A stretch of 64,000 bases of DNA from Streptomyces sp. NBC_01210 (GTDB lineage Bacteria > Actinomycetota > Actinomycetes > Streptomycetales > Streptomycetaceae). Positions 25,198 to 34,188 of this stretch are shown here, piece by piece. Numbering within the stretch: the stretch's first letter is position 1; the number at the start of each line of letters is the position of its first letter. The position numbers and the translations under genes were made by a program. A model generated the notes under the pieces. The model searched no databases. It was not told where the DNA came from and worked only from the letters and a program-made list of their open reading frames with translations. The DNA lies in NCBI RefSeq assembly GCF_036010325.1, contig NZ_CP108549.1:8804001-8868000 (forward strand), in the 5' to 3' direction.

Positions 25198-27827
25198 GGC
25201 TCGATGTCGATATTGACACGCCCACGCTGCTGCGCGATCCGCGCGACCGGATGCTCCAACGTCAGCGCATCCTTGTAACGGCGCAGGATCTCAGCCCGCA
25301 ATTCCTCGGCCCGCGCCTGATCACCCGTGGCCCGCCGGTCCAAGCTGAGGTTGGCACCCATAGCGAGGGTGTCCGGATGGTTCTTCCCAAGGAACAGGCC
25401 GCTCGCCTCGTAGCAGCGCTCGCCCAGCTCTCGCGCCCCTGCCATGTCCCCGACCGCGGCCAGGTCGCTGGCGAGATTGGCGGTGGCCTGCAACGTAAAG
25501 GGATGGTCGGGTCCGTAGAGCTCGGTCATGCCGCGCATTGCTGCTTCATCCAGAGTGCGAGCTTCCTCGGGGCTGTTGCGGCTACGCAGGACCAGCGCGA
25601 GGTTCACCATGGTGGCCCAGGTGATGTCACCCTTCGGCGTGTCCAACTTTGGGCACAGTGCCAGCGCCCAGCGGCCCAACTCCTCAGCCTCCCGCAATTG
25701 ATCGGTGACTCTGAGGTCGTTGATCCGGTTGATGTTGGCCCGCAGGGTGTAACGGTGCTCCTTGCCCAGGAACTCGGTATACCGCTGGACCGCCTTTGCG
25801 CTCTCCTCGAGCGCCTCGTCGTAATGTCCCGCTTTGCGCAGCGCTACCGCGAAGCTCTTCTGCGCGTTCAGCGAGTCAAGGGTCTCCGGCCCGGTCCGCT
25901 GCGTGAGGACCGTTATGACATCCCGTGCCACGTCGAGGGAGAGGTCGTAGTCCCCGCAGCCGCGCAGGTCATGTGAGACCGCGTCCTTCGACGTCAACGT
26001 GCGCAGGTCCGTCGGACCGAGCACGCGCTCGCGCTCTGTATAGGTGAGCTGGTCCTGCTCCAGTGCCTCGCGGAACCGGCCCAGGCGCCGGTAATCCGCG
26101 CCGAGGTTGTTGCGCACATTCAGCGTGCGCGGATGGTCCGACAGGAAGACGCGCTCGAAAAGGGGAAGTAGTTTGAGGTCCAGTTCCAGGGCATCTGTAA
26201 ACCTGCCGAGCGTGCGCAGGTCGCCACCGTAACTGTTGGCGCAGATGAGGGTGACCTCGTGATCCTCGCCGAAACTACTGGTCAGCAGCTCGAACGTTTC
26301 CTGATTCAGTTCCCGCGCTTCCTTGGATCGGCCCGCCAAGCGCATGGCGATGCCGACCTCGACGGCAAGCTGGAGCACCTGCTCGTCGTCGCGTCCCCAC
26401 TTCTCGCGCCACGCCCGCAGCGCTTCCTCGCCGAGTCGCAGCGAGTCTTCGTGACCACCCCTCAGGTGCAGACGGCGTACCTGGTCGATGGTGAGCTGCC
26501 GCAGATCGCGGTTGTGGGTGTGGAGTGCCCCCGCCGGCCTGAGGTGCTGGAGCGATCGGTCGTACTGGGCGTCGTTGCTCTCGCGATCGGGGTTTTTCGG
26601 ATTGGTGGCTGCCAGAAGAGCGTGCACCGCCGTGCGGTACTCGTCGCAGTCCTGAGGCCGCTCGATCTCCATCTGTCCCCGGGTGACGCGCTGCACCACT
26701 CGGTGCACCATCACCACGTTGCGCTTTCCATCGATCTTCGCCAGGGAAAAACGGTGCAGTCGCCGGGCGGCCTGGCGAAAGCGGCGGGTGTCGCCGAGTA
26801 CATCGGCCAGCCCGGGCGGCGAGTGCACGTCTCTGCCGCCGGTCAGGAACAGCTCCTCCGCCATGGGCTCCGGCGAGAAGAAGGCACACAAGTTGAACAA
26901 CTCGGATGCGTCCTCGCCCAGTTGATGGCTGGAGATGCTCCACGTGGCGGCCACCGCGTGGGGGTAGTCCATATCGACCTGTTCACTGAGGAGCGCGTGC
27001 GCGTTCTCCTCGAACATCCTCAGGTAGTCCCGCACCGGGGCCCTGGTCTCGGCCAGATAGGCCGCCGCATGTTCCGCGGCGATCGGCAAGTTGTCCAGCG
27101 CCACGGCCAGGCGTACGGCGTCCTCGTGTCGACTGCGTTCAGTCTCCGGGCTCAGTGCGTCGCCCTGCTCGTTGCACGGTGCCAGGTCGGGGACACGTTT
27201 GCGGAGGAACTCGACGGTCTCTTCTTGTGAGAACTGGGTGACCTCGATGCCCTCGGCCTTGGTGTGGCGGCGCCACTGCTGCTCACGCGAGGTGATGATC
27301 ACATGGCCGTGTGGCCGGCCGACGGGAAGATAACGCTTGATGACCTCGGGCTGCGTCGCGTTGTCGAAGATGAGAAGCCAACGGTCGTAGCGCTCGCCGC
27401 GCAGTTCGTCCATCACGGCCCAGATGGACTTGTCACGCTGGCCGTCCGTGTGGGTGATGCCCAGCCGCTTGCCCAACTTGACGAAGGCGTCCCGCACCCG
27501 GTCTTCGTGTTCTGAACGCACCCACCACACGATGTCGTAGTCCCTGGCGTAGCGGTGGGCGTACTCCGCGGCGATCTCGGTCTTTCCGATACCACCCAAC
27601 CCGAAGACGGCCTGAGGCGGTTGGCTGAGGACTTCGACTGCCGAGTGGTTCAACCTCTGCCTGAGCGTCCGCAACTCCTCCTCCCGTCCGGTGAAGTGCG
27701 AATTTCTGGCCGGGATCTCCTCGCCAAAGATCGGACTGCGGGTGAAGGCTTCCACGAGGGCTGCTCCCTGGTTGTTTACTGCGTGCTGGACGATCCGGCT
27801 CTGAAAGGAGAAGTCGCACGCCACCAA
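25191..27827 (-). CDS. FxSxx-COOH system NB-ARC/TPR protein (FxsT)
   Basis: 878 residues. Near the N-terminus is NSHFTGREEELRTLRQRL, then a P-loop GLGGIGKTEIA at about residues 75-85 and LLIFDNATQPEVI (Walker B-like), so this is an NB-ARC/STAND ATPase. From about residue 430 the protein consists of TPRs with the repeated ARDLGE.../NLA.DLRALG pattern. FxsT proteins are the standing partner of FxsA/FxsB loci and are presumed to sense or be controlled by the modified peptide. The start is uncertain: TTG 27827 and GTG 27824 are both possible. It is transcribed against fxsB and divergently from the TPR gene. Confidence 0.82.
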   Translation of the reverse strand: MVACDFSFQSRIVQHAVNNQGAALVEAFTRSPIFGEEIPARNSHFTGREEELRTLRQRLNHSAVEVLSQPPQAVFGLGGIGKTEIAAEYAHRYARDYDIVWWVRSEHEDRVRDAFVKLGKRLGITHTDGQRDKSIWAVMDELRGERYDRWLLIFDNATQPEVIKRYLPVGRPHGHVIITSREQQWRRHTKAEGIEVTQFSQEETVEFLRKRVPDLAPCNEQGDALSPETERSRHEDAVRLAVALDNLPIAAEHAAAYLAETRAPVRDYLRMFEENAHALLSEQVDMDYPHAVAATWSISSHQLGEDASELFNLCAFFSPEPMAEELFLTGGRDVHSPPGLADVLGDTRRFRQAARRLHRFSLAKIDGKRNVVMVHRVVQRVTRGQMEIERPQDCDEYRTAVHALLAATNPKNPDRESNDAQYDRSLQHLRPAGALHTHNRDLRQLTIDQVRRLHLRGGHEDSLRLGEEALRAWREKWGRDDEQVLQLAVEVGIAMRLAGRSKEARELNQETFELLTSSFGEDHEVTLICANSYGGDLRTLGRFTDALELDLKLLPLFERVFLSDHPRTLNVRNNLGADYRRLGRFREALEQDQLTYTERERVLGPTDLRTLTSKDAVSHDLRGCGDYDLSLDVARDVITVLTQRTGPETLDSLNAQKSFAVALRKAGHYDEALEESAKAVQRYTEFLGKEHRYTLRANINRINDLRVTDQLREAEELGRWALALCPKLDTPKGDITWATMVNLALVLRSRNSPEEARTLDEAAMRGMTELYGPDHPFTLQATANLASDLAAVGDMAGARELGERCYEASGLFLGKNHPDTLAMGANLSLDRRATGDQARAEELRAEILRRYKDALTLEHPVARIAQQRGRVNIDIEPY

Positions 27828-28212
27828 GCCGTCTCCGTATGGTACGGCGTGAAGCGCGAGTGGGGGCGGGCACGGAGGCTTCCGCTGGAATCTCTCAAAG
27901 CGAACGAATTGGCGGACTTCACTCGTTCAGGTGTTACCGGAGGAACGCAATTCGTTTTCCGTGAACTGCGTTCCCTGCGGGGGGCTTACCGGTATGTTGT
28001 GCATCGCGGCCGTGACGTGTCTGTTCGTCCGTGGGATAGGCCGGGACGGTCCTGGTGGGACGCTTGGGGACAGAGACGCGGATGGCTGAGACTGATGGCA
28101 TGACGAGGCGCGGGGCTGCCATCTCGATTGACAAGTCGAGCGGCCGGGCGAAACACTTGTATGCAGGACTGCTTGGATGCCTGGTCGGGGAGCCACCTGT
28201 TTGGAGGCGGCC
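27828..28212. other. Divergent promoter region between fxsT and the TPR gene
   Basis: 385 bases with no convincing gene on either strand. The stretch 27930-27990 (CACTCGTTCAGG... and CAATTCGTTTTCCGTG) is less GC-rich and is the likely promoter zone. No clear operator palindrome is visible. Confidence 0.4.
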
Positions 28213-29178
28213 ATGAGTGAGGCGCCTGCGCACTCCGTCGCTGAGACTTCCGGCACCACAGGGACCGATCTTGCGCCGTGGTATGGGTTATCTATGCCCT
28301 ACCGCGAACCGGTCCCGGCGCCGCTCCAGCAAGAGGAAGTTCCCCCTCAGACAGCCGACGAACTGCGAGTAGCCGCAGAAAGTGCATATTGCGCGGCGGA
28401 TTTCGAGGCGGCAAAGCGGCTCATCCTGGAAGCCGCTGACGGCTACCGTAGAAGGCACGACGAATGGGGTGTAGCCGACGCCCTTGCCGTGCGCGGCGCC
28501 ATCGCTCGCTTCGCGGGCGATACCAGCGTCGCGATCGACTACTACCGGGAAGCGTTATCGCTCTTCACCGTCGTCGGTGACTTGTCGTCCACTGCTCGCT
28601 TGTACCGGGCCCTGGCCGAAGTGCGGTTCACCACCGGTGACTACGAGGAATCCGCCGCCGTGCTGTATGAAGGGCTGGCTCTGCTGCCGGACGACCCTGT
28701 GCTGCTGGAAGGCCTCGGATACGCTCAGTGGTACGCGGGGCAGGAGGCCAACGCCCTCACCTATCTCACGCGGGCGCTGGCCGTCGCGCCGGACAACCAG
28801 TCAGCCCTGCTTGCACGCGGGCAAATTCATGCCGATCTTGGGCACCCACACGCCGCCCTCACCGATCTGGACCGCCTGTCGGTGTCCGAGGATGACCCGC
28901 CGGACCGACGAGCCGATCTCAAGTCTGCCCGCGGAGTAAGCCTCATTGCGATCGGCCGGTCGGACGACGGCGAGGCCGAGTTGAATGATGCCCTGATCCT
29001 CGCCCCGCATCGGGCACGCACGCACCGGAGGATCGCCGACGTCCGGCTACGCGCAGGAGACGTCGAGCGTGCCCGCGCCGCCCTCCGCGCAGCTGTCACG
29101 GTGGCCGATCGGCTGCCGTCGGTCCATACCGGCAGGATCCGACGTCTTCTCGACCGGCTGTCGGAGACACGAGTGTGA
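28213..29178 (+). CDS. TPR protein beside caspase-STAND effector
   Basis: 321 residues from ATG 28213, with GGAGG just upstream. After a disordered N-terminus, at least six TPR units can be followed, for example AESAYCAADFEAAKRLILEAA, TGDYEESAAVLYEGLALLPDD and AGQEANALTYLTRALAVAPDN. No enzymatic motif is visible. The stop overlaps the next GTG start (GTGA), so it is translationally coupled to the caspase-STAND gene and probably acts as its sensor or adaptor. Two TTA codons (28288-28290 and 28555-28557) suggest bldA dependence. Confidence 0.8.
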   Translation: MSEAPAHSVAETSGTTGTDLAPWYGLSMPYREPVPAPLQQEEVPPQTADELRVAAESAYCAADFEAAKRLILEAADGYRRRHDEWGVADALAVRGAIARFAGDTSVAIDYYREALSLFTVVGDLSSTARLYRALAEVRFTTGDYEESAAVLYEGLALLPDDPVLLEGLGYAQWYAGQEANALTYLTRALAVAPDNQSALLARGQIHADLGHPHAALTDLDRLSVSEDDPPDRRADLKSARGVSLIAIGRSDDGEAELNDALILAPHRARTHRRIADVRLRAGDVERARAALRAAVTVADRLPSVHTGRIRRLLDRLSETRV

Positions 29179-32100
29179 CCTTCCAGGCCCGAGACCGGCG
29201 CGCTCTGCTGGTTGCTGTATCCGGCTTCACGGGATCCGACGACGAGGCACTCGCTGACCTCGACTTCGCAGCCAGTGCTGTCCAAGAACTCGCAGCGGTG
29301 CTCGACGAAGAGTTCGGCTTCTCCGTCACCACCGTCACCGAGCCAGGCATCACCGCGGTCGGCCTCGGCCAACTGGTGCGGGAAACGCTGGAGGCGGCCG
29401 GACCCGACACCGCCCTGCTGGTGCACTTGCTGACGCACGGAGAGGGCCGTGACGGCTCCCTCTACGCCCTGGGCGCCGATGCGGTGCCGCACGAGAGCAC
29501 GGAGATCGGAGGGTGGCTGACCGGGCTCCAGCACGTCGAGGGCCGGCCAGTCGTCCTGTTCACCCTCGACCTCTGCAACTCCGGGACGGTAACGCAGCTG
29601 CCGTGGCAGCCGCGGTATGACAGGACCGGTCGACGAGGCTGGGTCATCGCCGCCTGTGAGCCTGACCGCGACGCCTTCAACGGGCACTTTACCAAGGCGC
29701 TCACTGAAGTGCTGCGTGACATGGCAGCACAGCGCCTGGACCTGGCGCCCCGCGCCGCGTACATACCCTTGGGCACTCTCGTGGACACTGTCCGCCGTGC
29801 TGTCGTAAGGATGGCCGACGCCAACCGCGTCTACCGGCAGTACGTCACCGCCAGCCGTGTCGAGGTCACCGACCAGCCAGTCGTGCTGCCACTGTTCCCC
29901 AATCCCGCCTACCTCGCTGAAAAGCGGACCGCGGAAGCCACCGCCGACGCTTTCCACCGGCCCCTTGACTCCGTCCTCAGACTCAGCTCCTTCCTCGACC
30001 AGGCGGACCACGGACCGGATCTGCGGCACTTCATCGACTCCGCGATTGGACTGGATGAGGTCCACGACCCTCGCGAGGGCATCGGCAGCGGCTTCAGCGG
30101 CCGTGCCCACGAGCTGCGCCGCCTGTCCCGCTGGCTCGGGGGCGAAGGTGCCTCGCCGATATCCGTGGTCACCGGCAGCCCCGGGGCCGGCAAGTCTGCA
30201 CTCCTCGGCCTGCTGGTCTGCGCCGCTCACCCACGGCTACGTGAGCCCACCCGGGCCGTTTGGGACAATGTCGCGGCTGCTCCCATGCCGCTCGAGCGCC
30301 TCGCGGTCGCCCACGCCCGATACCGAGGACTCGACGCGATCGCCACCTCGCTCGGTCGCCAGCTCGGCCTCGGCGACCCCACGCCCGAACAGTTCCTCAC
30401 TGCCCTGCACGCGCAGCCGCACACCCAGCCGCCGACACTGGTAGTCGACGCACTCGACGAGGCCGACAACGTCGCAGCCACATCCGACTGGCTCACACGC
30501 CTGGCCACAGCGAACCGCTCCGGCACCGCCGCCGTGCGGATCCTCGTCGCGGCCAGGAACTACGAGGAGAGCGCAAAGCTCAGCAGTCTCGCTACCGCCA
30601 CCGGCCAGTGCTTCGACCTCGACGACGTACCCCCCTCCGTTCTGCTCGCGGACTTGCACGCCTACGTGAGCGGACTGCTCCGCAGTGTGCCCGAGTTCCG
30701 CAGCCGCCATCAGATGACCGGAGCATTCGCCGGCGCCCTTGCAGAAACCCTCGTTGCCCGACGGGGCAGCGGGTGGGGCGAATTCCTGGTGGCCGGTCTC
30801 TACACCCACCACTTCCTGGCGTCGTTCGACCCCTCCTCCGGAAACGACGCCGCCGAACGCTTCGGGGCATCAGCGCCCCGCACGCTGCCCGAGGTCCTCG
30901 ATCTGGACCTGGCCCGCCCGAGCGCCGATCCGTGGCTGCGCCCCGTTCTGACGGCCCTCGCGCACGCGCGCGGCGACGGCATGCCAAGCTCCGTGATCCA
31001 GCGCGTCGTAGCGGCTCTGAACCCCGGTCCTCCCCCCTCGCTCACGGACATCCAGACAGCCCTGACCGCAGGACACACCTACCTGCGCCGCTCCGTCGAC
31101 GAAGACGCGGTCTCCGTCCACCGGCTCTTCCACGGTGGACTCACGCATTACCTCCACCGCAGGCAGGACGTCGAGCCGGTGTTCCACGCCCTTCTGGACG
31201 GACTCGGGCCGCCGGGCCGCCGCCACTGGTCCGCCGCCGAGCCCTATGTACTCCGCCACACCCTGGGGCACGCAGGCCGCAGCGGCGCAGCGGCGGACGT
31301 CGTACTCACGGACCCCGGATACCTCCTCCACGCCGCCCCCAGTACCTACCTGCCGTCACTGACAGGATCGGTGCGCCGGGTCGTGACGCGATGGCACGAC
31401 GCGCGGCGTACGGCCGACCGACGCACCGCCCTGGCCTTGGCAGCCGTCGAGGAAGGTCAGCCCGACCTCGCCCGCCGCGTGGCAGACCTATCAGGGGAAC
31501 AGCCCCTACCCTGGGCCCCGTTGTGGGCGGCCGGCAGTGAAGCGGACGACACGTTCTCCACAGGGCTGGCCGTTGCTGTCCTCACCAGCCGCGGCGATCT
31601 GCGCTCGTGGAACTGGCACCAGCCCCGGGCCAATGAGCCGGCCCCAGCGGCACCACGCGCCCTCGGGCTCAGCCGCGTCAATGGGCGGAGTGTTCTGATC
31701 GTAGGCACCTCACAGGGGCAGGTGACAATCACCGACCGCTCGGGCCGTGCGACCACCTGGCCCCGGCAGAGCGCTGCCGTTACGGCGCTGGCCACGGTCG
31801 ACTACGCAGGAGGCTCCCTCGTCATCAGCGGGAACAGCGCAGGTGAGGTCACCACACGCGACGTGGCCTCCGGCGAGCGGGTGGGTCCGCCGGTCACGGT
31901 CCCCGATGGGCCACCGACCGCGATCACGGCTGTCGGACACGGCAGCTCGGTAGCCGTCGGCTGCGTCAGCCGCTCGGGCAAACTGTGGAGTTGGTACTGC
32001 GGTGAGCCAAGTGCTCCCACGCCGCACGTCTGGACGAACTCGTCCGCCGTCTGCTCCACTGCGATCGGCCACTCTGCCAAGCGTCTCGTCCTGCTGGCGG

Positions 32101-33131
32101 GCCGCGCCGATGGCGCCACAGCGATCTGGGACGTGCAGACCCATACCCAGCAGCGGTTGCTCGAAGGCAGCGGCGGATCTGCGAACGCGGTTGCCATTGG
32201 ACAACTGAGGGATCAATCTGTCGCGGTTGTCGGCAGCCAGGACGGCTCCCTGACCGTGTGGGACCTGGCCACCTTCCAACGAGTCGGGGACCCGATCCAG
32301 GTCGATCGCGAGCCGGTACGGGCCGTTGCTCTTCACAGAACGCGGGACGGAGATCTGCGCTGCCTGGTCGGCGGAGACGGACCCACGGCACTGTGGAGCC
32401 TCAACCGTCGAGCCCGGCTGCGCGACTTCGGCCACGACGGTGCGGGCCATGTCGCCCTCATCGGCCCTGATTCCTCCGGTATAGGTACGGCAGGCTCTGC
32501 AGCGCCGCGGGTGACCGCCCTCGGGGCCCTGACCACGGTGGGCAGGACCGGTAGAGGAGCGGTGGCCGTGTACGGCGATGAGGAAGGTACCTGCCACGCG
32601 GTGGACCTTGTGACTGGCTGGCCTGTGCAGGAGCCGCTGCTCGGCGACGGCGATCCCGTGGTCGGGGTGGAGGAGATCATGCTGGGCGGCACGCCGGTGG
32701 CCCTGGTGCGGTCGGCGCGTGGCTGCCGCATCTGGGATGTCGATACTGCAGCGCACGCCCGGCCGCCCTGGCAGGAGGCGGAACAGGTCACGAAGGATCC
32801 TCGGCAGAGCACAGCTTTCGTGGCTGGCGAACTGATCACCGCCGCCGCCGACGCCGACGGTCGTGTGAGAATCGGCGACCATTTGGTGGGGAGCCATCGC
32901 GGCGCCGTCACCGTCCTCGTCACCACACTTCTCGCCGGGCGTCCCGTAGCCCTCTCGGGTGGCGTCGACGGCGCAGTTCAGATCTGGGACCTGGAAGCTC
33001 GCCGGCCTACGGCCCGGATGGACTTCGGCCTACCGGTCTTCGCTATCACGCCGATGGGCGACGGACTGCTCCTCGTCGGCGCAGGAGGGCGCGTCTACGC
33101 ACTGGAGCACCTGTCTAGGCGCTCCTCGTAG
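29175..33131 (+). CDS. Caspase-like peptidase-STAND NTPase-WD40 protein
   Basis: 1318 residues from GTG 29175. Residues 1-215 are a caspase/metacaspase-like fold with the His88 dyad residue (LLTHGEG) and Cys134 (TLDLCNSG). Then comes a STAND/NACHT-type ATPase: Walker A VTGSPGAGKSALL near residue 334 and Walker B LVVDALDEADN near residue 421. From about residue 830 to the end there is a WD40-like beta propeller, with recurring GSQDGSLTVWDL- and GGVDGAVQIWDL-type blades. This sensor-switch-effector architecture is typical of bacterial conflict and programmed-death systems. The 3' end overlaps the convergent hydrolase gene by 17 bases. Confidence 0.88.
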   Translation: MTFQARDRRALLVAVSGFTGSDDEALADLDFAASAVQELAAVLDEEFGFSVTTVTEPGITAVGLGQLVRETLEAAGPDTALLVHLLTHGEGRDGSLYALGADAVPHESTEIGGWLTGLQHVEGRPVVLFTLDLCNSGTVTQLPWQPRYDRTGRRGWVIAACEPDRDAFNGHFTKALTEVLRDMAAQRLDLAPRAAYIPLGTLVDTVRRAVVRMADANRVYRQYVTASRVEVTDQPVVLPLFPNPAYLAEKRTAEATADAFHRPLDSVLRLSSFLDQADHGPDLRHFIDSAIGLDEVHDPREGIGSGFSGRAHELRRLSRWLGGEGASPISVVTGSPGAGKSALLGLLVCAAHPRLREPTRAVWDNVAAAPMPLERLAVAHARYRGLDAIATSLGRQLGLGDPTPEQFLTALHAQPHTQPPTLVVDALDEADNVAATSDWLTRLATANRSGTAAVRILVAARNYEESAKLSSLATATGQCFDLDDVPPSVLLADLHAYVSGLLRSVPEFRSRHQMTGAFAGALAETLVARRGSGWGEFLVAGLYTHHFLASFDPSSGNDAAERFGASAPRTLPEVLDLDLARPSADPWLRPVLTALAHARGDGMPSSVIQRVVAALNPGPPPSLTDIQTALTAGHTYLRRSVDEDAVSVHRLFHGGLTHYLHRRQDVEPVFHALLDGLGPPGRRHWSAAEPYVLRHTLGHAGRSGAAADVVLTDPGYLLHAAPSTYLPSLTGSVRRVVTRWHDARRTADRRTALALAAVEEGQPDLARRVADLSGEQPLPWAPLWAAGSEADDTFSTGLAVAVLTSRGDLRSWNWHQPRANEPAPAAPRALGLSRVNGRSVLIVGTSQGQVTITDRSGRATTWPRQSAAVTALATVDYAGGSLVISGNSAGEVTTRDVASGERVGPPVTVPDGPPTAITAVGHGSSVAVGCVSRSGKLWSWYCGEPSAPTPHVWTNSSAVCSTAIGHSAKRLVLLAGRADGATAIWDVQTHTQQRLLEGSGGSANAVAIGQLRDQSVAVVGSQDGSLTVWDLATFQRVGDPIQVDREPVRAVALHRTRDGDLRCLVGGDGPTALWSLNRRARLRDFGHDGAGHVALIGPDSSGIGTAGSAAPRVTALGALTTVGRTGRGAVAVYGDEEGTCHAVDLVTGWPVQEPLLGDGDPVVGVEEIMLGGTPVALVRSARGCRIWDVDTAAHARPPWQEAEQVTKDPRQSTAFVAGELITAAADADGRVRIGDHLVGSHRGAVTVLVTTLLAGRPVALSGGVDGAVQIWDLEARRPTARMDFGLPVFAITPMGDGLLLVGAGGRVYALEHLSRRSS

Positions 33132-34002
33132 TGACATGCGGCAGGATCTCCTCGACCAGCTCGGCGCAGCGCAGATAGTTCTTCGCCGTATGCGGGTCGA
33201 CGAGATGAATGCTCGTCTCGCGGTCCCGCACCACATCTATGAAGCGTTGCGACATCCCGTGCCTCGGCACGGCCACTGGGTCACCACGGTCCGCGATATT
33301 CACCCACGCGGCCGCCCCGGGCGGTTTGGCCCCGCGCCCTTGTGGCACGGGTGACAGCCTCTCAAACACCACAGTTCGCATCGCCAGAGGGCTGCCCATC
33401 GTCACGAACAGGTCGACCTCGAGATCGGGATGCGCGCTCAGCGTCTCGTAGGCCACGACGCTGCCGAGCGAGTGAGCGAGCAGTACTCGAGGGCGGTGGC
33501 ACCGCAGCATCGTGGCCACCCGATCCTGCGCCTGGAGCCGCGCGGCAGGGGACTCCGGATCGAAGTACGCGGCGAGTTCGCCCACTGTCGCGGAGACGAT
33601 CCGCAGGGACCGCTGACCGAACCGCTCCGTGAACCACTGCACCATGGAGCGCAACGCGAACGTCAGCCGCCCCTGGGGCACGAGCGGCGCAGCCGCCACT
33701 CCCACCTCCGCCAAGCGCACCTCCTCGATCCACGCCGCGAGCAACTCCTGGCCGAACGGTGTAAGCCGCCTGGGATCCTCGCCGCCCATGCGAACGCCGC
33801 GGAACAGGCAGTCGGAGTAGTACGCGACGGGTATCGGACCGGGAGGGGCTAACGCGGCGTCCACCTTCCGCAGACCCCGCCCCACCCACCTGGACCAGTC
33901 TGCTCCGATCGCGCCGATCGCCCCGGGCATGTCGAACGCTGCGTCTTTCAGGTACTGGTAGTTCCAGATGCCGTGAACTCCCGACAACGTATTGACACCC
34001 AC
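33115..34002 (-). CDS. Lipase-like alpha/beta hydrolase
   Basis: 295 residues from GTG 34002, which directly precedes GVHGIWNY and has a GGGGGG-type ribosome site; the frame continues to 34101 but the extra residues are not convincing. HGIW gives the oxyanion-hole region, and AHSLGSVVAYE contains the nucleophile Ser of the GxSxG-like elbow; Asp and His follow in DRGDPVAVPRHG and SIHLVDPHT. It resembles PGAP1/lipase-type hydrolases often found next to STAND proteins. A TTA codon (33850-33852, minus strand) is present. Confidence 0.75.
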   Translation of the reverse strand: MGVNTLSGVHGIWNYQYLKDAAFDMPGAIGAIGADWSRWVGRGLRKVDAALAPPGPIPVAYYSDCLFRGVRMGGEDPRRLTPFGQELLAAWIEEVRLAEVGVAAAPLVPQGRLTFALRSMVQWFTERFGQRSLRIVSATVGELAAYFDPESPAARLQAQDRVATMLRCHRPRVLLAHSLGSVVAYETLSAHPDLEVDLFVTMGSPLAMRTVVFERLSPVPQGRGAKPPGAAAWVNIADRGDPVAVPRHGMSQRFIDVVRDRETSIHLVDPHTAKNYLRCAELVEEILPHVTTRSA

Positions 34003-34188
34003 GCCGCCCCCCAGCGTTGCCCTCTCAAGGCCGGACAAGCCCTGCTGCCGAGCCAACTCTCCGGGCCCCGTAACCGCATCCGTAGAACTCCGGCATTGCA
34101 ACGGACGCTAGCAGCACGGCATACGGCCGCGCCAGGAGCTCAGAGGCAAGGGCGCTCCAGCCAAAGGATCCGCTGAGGACGCCTGGCG

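Noticed and set aside
26892..26901. GTTGAACAAC, similar to the proposed GntR site
   Set aside because: Lies within the fxsT coding sequence as ordinary codons and lacks the flanking AT-rich symmetry.
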